Source: an uncultured Bacteroides sp.
Lineage (GTDB): Bacteria > Bacteroidota > Bacteroidia > Bacteroidales > Bacteroidaceae
Length of the DNA: 10,879 nt
Direction: 5' to 3'
Assembly (NCBI GenBank): GCA_900755095.1
Contig: CAAEFE010000131.1
Location: 1 to 10,879 of the forward strand
The notes beneath the pieces are model-generated. The model saw only the letters and a list, made by a program, of their open reading frames with translations, was not told the DNA's origin and did not search any database. Below are positions 1 through 7,193 of the stretch, piece after piece. The first letter of the stretch is position 1, and the number at the start of each line of letters is the position of its first letter. The position numbers were made by a program, and so were the translations under genes.

Positions 1-45
1 AATCGATTTTCTGCTAAATCCATAATGCTTCATTTTTATACATCG

Positions 46-77
46 CAAAAATATAAGAATGAAAAAAGGGCGACAAG
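46..77 (-). promoter_or_regulatory. Bacteroides-type promoter reading off the left edge
   Basis: Read on the minus strand, this is CTTG, 20 nt, then TATTTTTG. That matches the Bacteroides primary sigma pattern (TTTG, about 19-21 nt, TAnnTTTG) apart from one base in the -33 box. Transcription would begin near base 39 and run towards base 1. A minus-strand ATG at 23 opens a frame beginning MDLAENR that is still open at the window edge, and another ATG at 33 is also open. Either could be the start of the next gene, but only 7-11 codons are visible, so no gene is called. Confidence 0.45.
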
Positions 78-114
78 ATAGAATCGCGGAGACGCTTACA
101 AACGTGAAAGGATG

Positions 115-187
115 GGTGAAGGGAACACCCTTCACCTATAAACTGCTTATAGATAGGATAATACAAGGAAAAGTGAAGGGTGAAGAG
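115..187. repeat. GGTGAAGGG hairpin with extra direct copy, 3' of the ATPase gene
   Basis: GGTGAAGGG (115-123) and CCCTTCACC (128-136) form a perfect 9-bp stem with an AACA loop. A second small palindrome follows directly: CTATAA (136-141) against TTATAG (147-152). GTGAAGGG recurs in direct orientation at 173-180. The block lies between the stop of the minus-strand ATPase gene (196) and the next minus-strand promoter (46-77), the right place for a transcript end. No U-rich tract follows the stem on either strand, so a classic intrinsic terminator is not clear. It may be a small intergenic repeat element. Confidence 0.5.
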
Positions 188-195
188 ATTGTTCA

Positions 196-1953
196 TTATA
201 ACTCTTCGCATACCCGCATTTCCATACCTTTATATACCACTACAATTTTGTGTAGTTGCGTGGAGCCAATAGCTTGTTTCACCGTGTCCGTGTCGGCATA
301 GCGGTTGGCCTGGGCGATGGCTTCCTGACGCAATTCCTCCACACGGTTTTCAGAATCGCGATATTTGGCGTACTTCAACTCAACGATGTAGCTGTGCTTC
401 ATGTCAGAATATATGTCCAACATGGGACAGAGGAAAATATCGACGTAACCCGCTTGTGTATCTTGCTCGGAGATAGGACGGTAGAAGCGGTTTTGCGCAG
501 TCATGGCCAAGGTGAAGCCGTGAACGAAGAATTCGCCCTTTTGCTTGTCACGCTGGGATGCATAACGTTTCAGGCAGTCGGCAATGTAACCGAAATAGGC
601 TTGCCAATTGCCATCATAGGCGAGTTGACTTGAAAGTTCGCTCTTTTCGTAGCTGCTGAAATTCAAGTCTGCGTCGTTATAGGTATTCAGCAAATAAGTG
701 TAGAGCTGCTCTTGAACCACCAGGTTCGGAATGGTCAGTTTGGTCTTGCCTTTATCTATTCCGCTAATGGTTAACATTCCGAAATAGTAGAGCAGGCTTA
801 TAAAATTGTCCGGATTGGTGATGTTGACGGCAGGGAAACCTTTCTTCAGGTCACCAGTGATATAACCTTGACTCACTAAAGTTTGAATGACGGAAGCATC
901 GTGTGCAAACTCTTTATCCTTTCGAATGAGCATACGCAGCTTTTCATAGTCGATACGTATATTATCTTCTATCATTTCTCGTGGTGCTTTGCCGTTATCT
1001 ATGTAATTCTTCACGAAGTAGAGCACCATGTTGGAGTTGTACATGGTAGTTTCACCGTAACAATCCTGTGCGAAGCAATAATTGTCGTACCACGGTTTCA
1101 TTATTTCCATCAGTTCGTCAACAGTATGGCGGAAAGGGCTGTTCGTTGAATAATAAGTCAGCATTTCGCGCACTTCTTCTTCGGTGAACCCCATCATTTG
1201 GTTAAATTGAGGGGTAAGTGAGTAGTTTGTGCCGATGTTGAAGCCACTCGTCAGGTCATCCATCGTTACGGGGCTTACGCCGGTGATGAAACAACGCTCT
1301 ATGCTGGAATAAGTTCCTGCCTTCACCTTATTGAAGAAAGCACGCAGATAACCTTCGCCATGCGTTTCATCAGTGTAGCGGTGCAAACTTTCCGCATCGG
1401 AAAGGATGGCGTTGGTGAAGTGGTCGTATTCGTCGATGAAGAGATACATTTTCTGTCCGGCACGTTCGCACTCCGAAACCAAATAGTCCAGTTGGTTGAC
1501 AGCCCCGTCCTTTTCGTCCAATCGTTCTCTGATACCTTGTGGCAGGAGGTCAGAATAGACTTCACAGAAGAAGTCGAAGCGGATTTGGCAATGTGCATCC
1601 AGTCCTTTTCGATAATCGTTCAGTTCGCCGGTGATACCTGAAAAGTTGAGGTAAAGCACCAGATAGCTGTTGCGGTTTGCTGTGGGATGCTTCCCAATGT
1701 AGAGGTCGCCGAATAAGTCGTTGAACTTATCGCGGGTACGCACATCGTAGTAGTGTTGCAGTACGTTCAGCGTGAGGCTTTTGCCGAAGCGGCGGGGACG
1801 GATGAAGAAAAAGAACCGGTCTGCCTGCTCTATCATAGGAATGAAGCGGGTTTTGTCTACATAATAATAGTCTTCGCGGCGGATGACTGCGAAGTTCATC
1901 ATACCGTAAGGCAAACGCTTTCTGTTGGGTACTATATATTCCATTGGATCCAT
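196..1953 (-). CDS. AAA-ATPase-like / PD-(D/E)XK nuclease-superfamily protein
   Basis: This is a 585-residue protein with the two-part architecture of the AAA-ATPase-like (PF09820) plus PD-(D/E)XK (PF08011) families. The N-terminal third has the family's P-loop variant RPRRFGKS (about 52-59), a Walker B strand YLFIDEYD (170-177) and a conserved ITGVSPV segment (about 224-230). The C-terminal part has a nuclease-like core with Asp505 (GYVDIFL) and Glu525-Lys527 (IVELKYA). The start at 1953 is preferred over the ATG at 1986 because a perfect AGGAGG (minus strand, 1961-1966) lies 7 nt before it, unusually strong for Bacteroides, and because homologues as I recall them begin close to this point. 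It has no signal peptide and should be cytoplasmic. Such genes are abundant and multi-copy in Bacteroidales. Their physiological role is unknown; mobile or defence-type functions have been suspected, but nothing here shows one. It appears intact and monocistronic. Confidence 0.9.
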   Translation of the reverse strand: MDPMEYIVPNRKRLPYGMMNFAVIRREDYYYVDKTRFIPMIEQADRFFFFIRPRRFGKSLTLNVLQHYYDVRTRDKFNDLFGDLYIGKHPTANRNSYLVLYLNFSGITGELNDYRKGLDAHCQIRFDFFCEVYSDLLPQGIRERLDEKDGAVNQLDYLVSECERAGQKMYLFIDEYDHFTNAILSDAESLHRYTDETHGEGYLRAFFNKVKAGTYSSIERCFITGVSPVTMDDLTSGFNIGTNYSLTPQFNQMMGFTEEEVREMLTYYSTNSPFRHTVDELMEIMKPWYDNYCFAQDCYGETTMYNSNMVLYFVKNYIDNGKAPREMIEDNIRIDYEKLRMLIRKDKEFAHDASVIQTLVSQGYITGDLKKGFPAVNITNPDNFISLLYYFGMLTISGIDKGKTKLTIPNLVVQEQLYTYLLNTYNDADLNFSSYEKSELSSQLAYDGNWQAYFGYIADCLKRYASQRDKQKGEFFVHGFTLAMTAQNRFYRPISEQDTQAGYVDIFLCPMLDIYSDMKHSYIVELKYAKYRDSENRVEELRQEAIAQANRYADTDTVKQAIGSTQLHKIVVVYKGMEMRVCEEL

Positions 1954-2010
1954 CTTCTGTCCTCCTGCTGATTTCTTATTTAACAACTTGCTTCTTTAGC
2001 GTTAACGACA

Positions 2011-2018
2011 CAAAGATA
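2011..2018 (-). promoter_or_regulatory. -7 box for the ATPase gene
   Basis: The minus strand reads TATCTTTG here, a full match to the Bacteroides TAnnTTTG -7 element, about 58 nt upstream of the chosen ATG at 1953. No convincing TTTG -33 box lies 19-21 nt further upstream. Transcription would start near 2000-2005, giving a leader of roughly 50 nt that carries the AGGAGG site. The rest of 1954-2205 between the two divergent genes holds only the two promoters and an unassigned AT-rich spacer. Confidence 0.45.
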
Positions 2019-2149
2019 GTAAAAGTTCTTGTTGGGTACGAGGCATCCTCAAAAAAGTATTGGAAAAACTCATTCACACAAAGAACTACAGCCCTGACAA
2101 AGCTATTCTGAAACAGCAGTGAAGTGGCGGAAATAATTCTCGAGGTTAG

Positions 2150-2180
2150 CTTGTATATATTGAAAGATACTGTATTTTTG
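2150..2180 (+). promoter_or_regulatory. Bacteroides-type promoter of the DUF456 gene
   Basis: CTTG (2150-2153), exactly 19 nt, then TATTTTTG (2173-2180). This fits the Bacteroides housekeeping promoter with one mismatch in the -33 box. The predicted transcript begins near 2187, leaving a leader of about 20 nt before the ATG at 2206. Confidence 0.6.
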
Positions 2181-2205
2181 TGCAGAACTAAAAAAAGAAC
2201 AGACT

Positions 2206-2685
2206 ATGTTGGACATTATTTTGATTGTAATTAGTGCCCTTTGTATGATAGCCGGGTTAGCAGGTTGTATTCTGCCGTTTCTTCCCGGTCCGCCTATTGC
2301 TTATGTGGGGTTGATCATTCTGCACTTCACGGATAAGGTACAATATTCTACGACACAATTAATCGTATGGTTATTGATTGTAGCTGTTTTGCAGGTATTG
2401 GATTATTTCACTCCGATGCTGGGAAGTAAATATAGTGGCGGTAGTAAATGGGGTAATTGGGGATGTATCATAGGAACTCTTGTCGGTCTTCTTTTCTTGC
2501 CTTGGGGGATTATTCTCGGTCCGTTTCTAGGAGCGGTGATTGGTGAACTATTAGGAAATAAAGAGTTCTCGCAGGCACTCAAATCAGGTGTGGGCTCTTT
2601 ACTCGGATTTATATTCGGAACTTTACTGAAGTTCGTTGTCTGCGGTTATTTTTGCTATCAATTTATCATAGGTCTTATTCGGTAA
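2206..2685 (+). CDS. DUF456 family small integral membrane protein
   Basis: This 159-residue, very hydrophobic protein has about five membrane-spanning stretches (roughly 3-25, 29-42, 50-68, 86-112 and 124-157). Family-like marks of DUF456 are the LPGPP turn after the first helix (26-30), the polar loop GSKYSGGSKWG (73-83), and the Gly-rich helices that follow it (GTLVGLL and LGPFLGAVIGELLG, about 90-117). It belongs in the inner membrane. The family has no established biochemical function, so none is assigned. It has its own promoter 26 nt upstream and ends 111 bp before the carbohydrate cluster. No strong promoter is visible in that gap, so read-through into the cluster is possible, but the gene is probably not functionally part of it. 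Confidence 0.85.
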   Translation: MLDIILIVISALCMIAGLAGCILPFLPGPPIAYVGLIILHFTDKVQYSTTQLIVWLLIVAVLQVLDYFTPMLGSKYSGGSKWGNWGCIIGTLVGLLFLPWGIILGPFLGAVIGELLGNKEFSQALKSGVGSLLGFIFGTLLKFVVCGYFCYQFIIGLIR

Positions 2686-2796
2686 CCTATTTGATGTTGT
2701 AAAACATTCGTAAGAATAACCTATCTATTGCCTTTACATAGAGTACTAAATCGATGTGTGTTCGTCTTTATTGAAGTAGCACATTGAGGTAGTACC

Positions 2797-4674
2797 ATGA
2801 AAAAGACTTTTACTTATCTTTCTTTTATCATTTTCTTGGGGTGGTTTCCCTTGCTTTTTGCGGGAGAAATTTATGTATCCCTGCAGGGGAATGATAAGAA
2901 TCCCGGGACAAAGGAAGCCCCGTTTAATACATTAAACCGGGCAATCAAGCAGGCTCGTGAATGGCGTAGACTGAATCGGCCGGAAGTAGCCGGAGGAATT
3001 TATATTCGTTTGGAAGAGGGCGTTTATGCCCAGCGCAATTCTCTGTTTCTTCGTTCGGAAGATAGTGGGACACCCGATTCTCCAACAGTGATTTGTGCGG
3101 TAGATGGTGCTCACCCTGTGATTAGTGGTGGAGTTGCTGTTACAGGATGGAAGCGTGGATGCGATAATCCGGCAATTCCTGAAGAGTTGAGGCAGAAGAT
3201 ATGGTCGGCAGAGGTTCCCCTAATAGGAAATAGAAGAGTCGAAACCCGGCAAATGTGGGTGAATGGCAATAAAGTTCAAAGAGCTGCGCAATTTCCTGAC
3301 GGAGGAATGGAACGAATGATTGACTTCAATCCGGAGGAACAAACGATAACGATCCCTGCCTCTTATGTGAACAGTTCCCGGGAATCACAGAGTATAACTG
3401 GACTACAAAATGCCAGTCAACTGGAAATGATTGTCCATCAACGCTGGGCGATTGCTATTTTGCGCGTGAAAAGTATAGACGTGAAAGACGGACAAGCTGT
3501 AGTTCGCTTCCATGAACCTGAAAGTCACCTGGAGTTTGCGCATCCCTGGCCGCAACCCGTCATCGGAGGAGAGAAAGGAAATTCTTCCTTCTGCCTGATC
3601 AATGCACTGGAATTGCTGGACCAACCCGGTGAATGGTTCCAGGAATATCCTTCCGGCACGATTTACTATTATCCGCAGGCGAGCGAAAATATGGAAACAG
3701 CTGAAGTGATTATCCCTACCTTAGAAACTTTAGTGACCATAGACGGTACATTGTCTCGTCCGGTAAAACATATACAATTTAACGGAATTACTTTTGCGCA
3801 TACCTCCTGGATGCGTCCTTCTTTTCAGGGGCACGTCACCTTGCAAGGGGGATTTCCTTTATTGGATGCCTATAAACTACAAGAACCGGGGCTTCCGGAA
3901 AAAGCGGAACTGGAGAACCAAGCCTGGATCACCCGTCCCGAAACGGCAATACGTGTAAGAGGTGCCGAGCATATTGATTTCAAGCATTGCACGTTCCGTC
4001 ATTTATCATCCACCGGACTGGATTATGAATGGGCCGTTACTGCATCGAGTGTCGAAGATTGTCAATTTACGGATATTGGAGGAACGGCTTTACTGGTCGG
4101 TGCATTTCCGGACGGAGGATTTGAGACGCACATTCCTTTTATTCCTGCTGACGTACGGGAATTATGTTCCCATATTACTATCAGAAACAATTTCATCAGT
4201 AATGTGACTAATGAAGACTGGGGATGTGTAGGTATCGGTGCCGGATATGTCAGAAACATGGATATTTCTCATAATGAAGTCTGCCATCTGAACTATTCAG
4301 GGATTTGTGTAGGCTGGGGATGGACATCGCTGGAGAGCGGAATGTGTAACAACCGGATAGAAGCAAACTATGTACATCACTTTGCCCGTCGGCTATACGA
4401 TGCAGGCGGTCTGTATACTCTTTCCAACCAGCCGGGTTCCGTCATGCGAAATAATCGGATCGAACATTTAATCGAGGCACCCTACGCTACGAATGACCGT
4501 GCTTTTTATATCTATCTGGATGAAGCTACGGACGGATATACAATGGAAAACAACTGGTGTCCTGCTGAACGTTTTGATTCGAACCGCCCCGGGAAAAAGA
4601 ACGTGTGGAAGAATAACGGGCCTCAAGTGGCGGACAGTATTAAGTACAAAGCCGGAAGAATAAAGCAAGATTGA
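2797..4674 (+). CDS. secreted right-handed beta-helix glycosidase-like protein (GH141-like)
   Basis: This 625-residue protein starts with a typical signal peptide: MKK, a hydrophobic core, and probable cleavage after Phe21-Ala22 before GEIYVS. The mature part begins with the parallel-beta-helix entry seen in many polysaccharide-active enzymes (YVSLQGNDKNPGTKEAPFNT, 26-45). Next comes ISGGVAVTGW (109-118), then a WVNGNKVQRAAQFP segment (154-167) and repeated helix coils rich in N-[NR]-x-[IF] (about 380-590). The segments GWGWT (506-510), YDAGGLYTLSNQPGS (534-548) and IYLDEATDGY (572-581) recall GH141-type enzymes; Asp535 and Asp575 are plausible catalytic acids by position, an inference. GH141 includes an alpha-L-fucosidase acting on the pectin rhamnogalacturonan II, but the substrate here is unknown. 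The Cys near the processing site is absent, so it is probably periplasmic rather than a lipoprotein. GAGG precedes the ATG. It is the first gene of the cluster. Confidence 0.75.
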   Translation: MKKTFTYLSFIIFLGWFPLLFAGEIYVSLQGNDKNPGTKEAPFNTLNRAIKQAREWRRLNRPEVAGGIYIRLEEGVYAQRNSLFLRSEDSGTPDSPTVICAVDGAHPVISGGVAVTGWKRGCDNPAIPEELRQKIWSAEVPLIGNRRVETRQMWVNGNKVQRAAQFPDGGMERMIDFNPEEQTITIPASYVNSSRESQSITGLQNASQLEMIVHQRWAIAILRVKSIDVKDGQAVVRFHEPESHLEFAHPWPQPVIGGEKGNSSFCLINALELLDQPGEWFQEYPSGTIYYYPQASENMETAEVIIPTLETLVTIDGTLSRPVKHIQFNGITFAHTSWMRPSFQGHVTLQGGFPLLDAYKLQEPGLPEKAELENQAWITRPETAIRVRGAEHIDFKHCTFRHLSSTGLDYEWAVTASSVEDCQFTDIGGTALLVGAFPDGGFETHIPFIPADVRELCSHITIRNNFISNVTNEDWGCVGIGAGYVRNMDISHNEVCHLNYSGICVGWGWTSLESGMCNNRIEANYVHHFARRLYDAGGLYTLSNQPGSVMRNNRIEHLIEAPYATNDRAFYIYLDEATDGYTMENNWCPAERFDSNRPGKKNVWKNNGPQVADSIKYKAGRIKQD

Positions 4675-4707
4675 AACAAATCAATGGATTAACATAGTCA
4701 TTAATGT

Positions 4708-4826
4708 ACTAGTATAGCAATCAATAAACTAGTGTAATAATCATTAGAACTAGACTAGTATGGTAATCATTCAAACTAATATGATAATTATAGTAATCAA
4801 TAAACGATATTTAATCAATAAAATAG
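4708..4826. repeat. AT-rich degenerate ~20-bp tandem repeat before the GH31 gene
   Basis: Almost the whole gap between the beta-helix and GH31 genes is made of imperfect units that begin ACTAGT/ACTAAT and end with AATCAATAA or AATCATT. Units start at 4708, 4728, 4754 (preceded by a partial ACTAG at 4749), 4775 and, strongly decayed, 4804. ACTAGT itself occurs three times (4708, 4728, 4754) and AATCAATAA three times (4719, 4796, 4813). The last unit runs into the GH31 start codon at 4827, so the repeat forms the leader and ribosome-entry region. No TAnnTTTG promoter box and no terminator stem are visible in it. Confidence 0.65.
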
Positions 4827-7115
4827 ATGAAACCAACGAACTACCACTTATTTGATTTCCTTGATTTCGATACCGAGTTATCAAGGAATGAGTCGCTTTG
4901 GAAAGCATACAAGCCAACGGCTGTTTATGAAAAGGAAGGAGATATTTACGTAACAGTTCCCTTTCAGAAGCAAAAGCTGGCTAACGATATGATGGCGGAT
5001 ACCGATGTTCCCCAGGAGGAATATACGTTAATCATCCGTCAGTATAACATCGGCATCACCCGCCTGTTTCTTGGCTTCGGTGATTATGTACTGACAGATG
5101 AGTCGGAAATGCTACAATTCAGTGACCGGATTCAGAAAGTGCCCCTGTTTATAAAAGAACAAAAAGGAAAATGGATTCTTTCGACGGAAGACGGAACGAA
5201 GCGTGCCGTTATCAATGTGGAAGAGCCTCTATTAGACCGATGGAGCGAATTGCTTCCCGACCCTCAAGAAACGCTTGACATCACTTTATACCCTGATGGA
5301 AAGCGTGAAATCCGCTTGTCAGCCTACGACCATTTTTCGCCTCCCCGTTACGATGCGTTACCTGTTGCCTTTTGCAAACGCGATGGTCGGAAAGAACGGG
5401 CAACGCTTTCTTTTGAATGTAAGCCCGATGAATGTTTTGCCGGAACCGGAGAACGTTTCTTTAAAATGGACTTGAGCGGACAGACTTTCTTCCTGAAAAA
5501 CCAGGACGGGCAAGGAGTCAATAACCGGCGTACTTATAAGAATATCCCCTTCTATCTATCCAGCCGAATGTACGGAACATTCTACCATACATGTGCTCAT
5601 AGCAAGCTCTCGCTGGCCGGACATTCCACCCGTTCCGTCCAGTTTCTAAGCGACCAGGCATTGTTGGATGTATTTGTAATAGGCGGTGATACGATGGAAG
5701 ATATTCTTCGCGGTTATCGTGACCTGACCGGCTATCCGTCTATGCCTCCTCTTTGGAGTTTTGGCGTTTGGATGAGCCGTATGACTTATTTCAGTGCCGA
5801 TGAAGTAGACGAAATATGCGACCGCATGCGTACCGAACACTATCCCTGTGATGTAATTCATCTGGATACGGGCTGGTTCCGTACCGATTGGCTCTGCGAA
5901 TGGAAATTCAATGAAGAACGGTTCCCCGATCCGAAAGGATTCATCGGGCGGTTGAAAAAGAACGGCTATCGTGTCTCTTTATGGCAACTTCCATACGTTG
6001 CAGAAAATGCAGAGCAGATTGATGAAGCCAGAGCCAATGATTATATAGCCCCATTGACCAAACAACAAGCGACCGATGGTTCCAACTTCTCCGCCCTGGA
6101 TTATGCCGGAACAATCGACTTTACTTATCCGAAAGCAACCGAATGGTACAAAGGACTATTGAAACAACTCCTGGATATGGGAGTAACCTGTATCAAAACC
6201 GATTTCGGTGAAAACATTCACATGGACGCCCTCTATAAAGGTATGAAGCCGGAATTGTTGAACAACCTGTATGCCCTGCTTTATCAAAAGGCCGCTTGCG
6301 AAATTACGAAAGAAGTGACAGGTGACGGCATAGTCTGGGCACGTTCCGCATGGGCGGGATGCCAGCGTTATCCTTTGCATTGGGGAGGCGATTCCTGTAG
6401 TTCCTGGGATGGAATGGCAGGTTCTCTGAAAGGCGGTCTACATTTCGGCCTGTCGGGATTTGCTTTTTGGAGCCATGATGTTCCCGGCTTCCATACATTG
6501 CCCAATTTTATGAACTCGGTAGTAGTAGATGATGTGTACATGCGTTGGACCCAATTCGGCGTATTCACATCGCATATCCGTTATCACGGAACCAATAAGC
6601 GTGAACCCTGGCACTATCCGGCCATAGCTCCGTTGGTGAAAAAGTGGTGGAAATTGCGTTATTCGCTCATTCCATACATCGTAGAACAAAGTAAACTAGC
6701 CATAGAAAGCGGCTATCCGCTCTTGCAGGCACTCATTCTGCATCATCCGGAAGATAAACTTTGTTGGCATATAGATGATGAATACTATTTCGGCAATGAT
6801 TTCCTGGTAGCTCCGGTGATGAACAGCGAAAACCGTCGGGATATCTATCTTCCCGAAGGAAAATGGGTGAACTTCTTTACGGGAGAACATTTGGAAGGAG
6901 CATGCTGGTTGAGAGACGTGTATGTTCCGTTGGAAGAAATGCCCGTATATGTGCGTGCAAATGCCGTGATACCCATCTATTCGGAAGACGTGGACTGTAC
7001 GGATGAAATGGATTTAAGCAAGAGCATGGCTTTACGCATAGATAATGATTATAAAGGATTTTGGAATAGTTCACCACAGATTACACAGATTGACACAGAT
7101 GATAAGGGGAGATAA
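4827..7115 (+). CDS. GH31 family glycoside hydrolase, alpha-xylosidase type
   Basis: This 762-residue protein has no signal peptide, so it should act in the cytoplasm on imported saccharides. It has the GH31 layout: an N-terminal beta-sandwich (about 1-300, with GTGERFFKMDLSG at 206-218), a catalytic barrel (about 308-600) and C-terminal beta domains. The nucleophile is Asp459 in KTDFGE (457-462), the form found in alpha-xylosidases such as E. coli YicI, rather than the DMNE form of alpha-glucosidases. Asp522 in HWGGD is the likely acid/base, and FWSHD (547-551) is also conserved. The stretch HLDTGW (345-350) aligns with YicI HFDCFW, so the two YicI residues known to affect xylose/glucose choice (Cys307, Phe308) are Thr and Gly here, and specificity may differ. 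The last dozen residues are encoded by an intergenic inverted repeat and are unlikely to belong to the fold. The gene is 152 bp after the beta-helix gene and 78 bp before the corrinoid gene. Confidence 0.92.
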   Translation: MKPTNYHLFDFLDFDTELSRNESLWKAYKPTAVYEKEGDIYVTVPFQKQKLANDMMADTDVPQEEYTLIIRQYNIGITRLFLGFGDYVLTDESEMLQFSDRIQKVPLFIKEQKGKWILSTEDGTKRAVINVEEPLLDRWSELLPDPQETLDITLYPDGKREIRLSAYDHFSPPRYDALPVAFCKRDGRKERATLSFECKPDECFAGTGERFFKMDLSGQTFFLKNQDGQGVNNRRTYKNIPFYLSSRMYGTFYHTCAHSKLSLAGHSTRSVQFLSDQALLDVFVIGGDTMEDILRGYRDLTGYPSMPPLWSFGVWMSRMTYFSADEVDEICDRMRTEHYPCDVIHLDTGWFRTDWLCEWKFNEERFPDPKGFIGRLKKNGYRVSLWQLPYVAENAEQIDEARANDYIAPLTKQQATDGSNFSALDYAGTIDFTYPKATEWYKGLLKQLLDMGVTCIKTDFGENIHMDALYKGMKPELLNNLYALLYQKAACEITKEVTGDGIVWARSAWAGCQRYPLHWGGDSCSSWDGMAGSLKGGLHFGLSGFAFWSHDVPGFHTLPNFMNSVVVDDVYMRWTQFGVFTSHIRYHGTNKREPWHYPAIAPLVKKWWKLRYSLIPYIVEQSKLAIESGYPLLQALILHHPEDKLCWHIDDEYYFGNDFLVAPVMNSENRRDIYLPEGKWVNFFTGEHLEGACWLRDVYVPLEEMPVYVRANAVIPIYSEDVDCTDEMDLSKSMALRIDNDYKGFWNSSPQITQIDTDDKGR

Positions 7116-7155
7116 ATCATATCTGTGTTAATCTGTGTAATCTGTGGTGGACTAT
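7066..7155. repeat. CACRGA inverted repeat 1 (35-bp arms), overlaps GH31 stop
   Basis: The arms 7066-7100 and 7121-7155 match at 33 of 35 positions around a 20-nt loop. Both differences become G-U pairs in plus-strand RNA, so the transcript can pair over all 35 bp. Each arm carries three CACAGA hexamers (left arm at 7075, 7084 and 7094) spaced 9 and 10 bp apart. The left arm lies inside the GH31 coding sequence and the TAA stop (7113-7115) is in the loop. No long U tract follows. It may act as an RNA-stabilising or attenuating hairpin between GH31 and the corrinoid gene, or be a REP-like mobile repeat. Confidence 0.85.
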
Positions 7156-7193
7156 GATAGATTGTGGTAGAAAATTAATTAATTTAGTATAGT

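Noticed and set aside
256..633. 125-codon open frame on the plus strand
   Set aside because: It lies wholly antisense to the conserved PD-(D/E)XK domain, which has clear motifs on the minus strand.
2006..2122. Short open stretch on the plus strand whose last 26 codons (2042-2119, ending at TGA 2120-2122) look protein-like, Lys-rich with an NYSPDKAI segment
   Set aside because: It has no start codon and no recognisable family, is only about 39 codons long, and overlaps both divergent promoters' surroundings. It could be the decayed 3' end of a lost gene, but this cannot be supported.
2686..2796. Possible promoter for the beta-helix gene (TTTG at 2690 and TA/TTG-rich stretches near 2722-2730)
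   Set aside because: No TAnnTTTG box lies at 19-21 nt from any TTTG, so I could not support a promoter. The operon start may be regulated by a sigma or activator with other sites.
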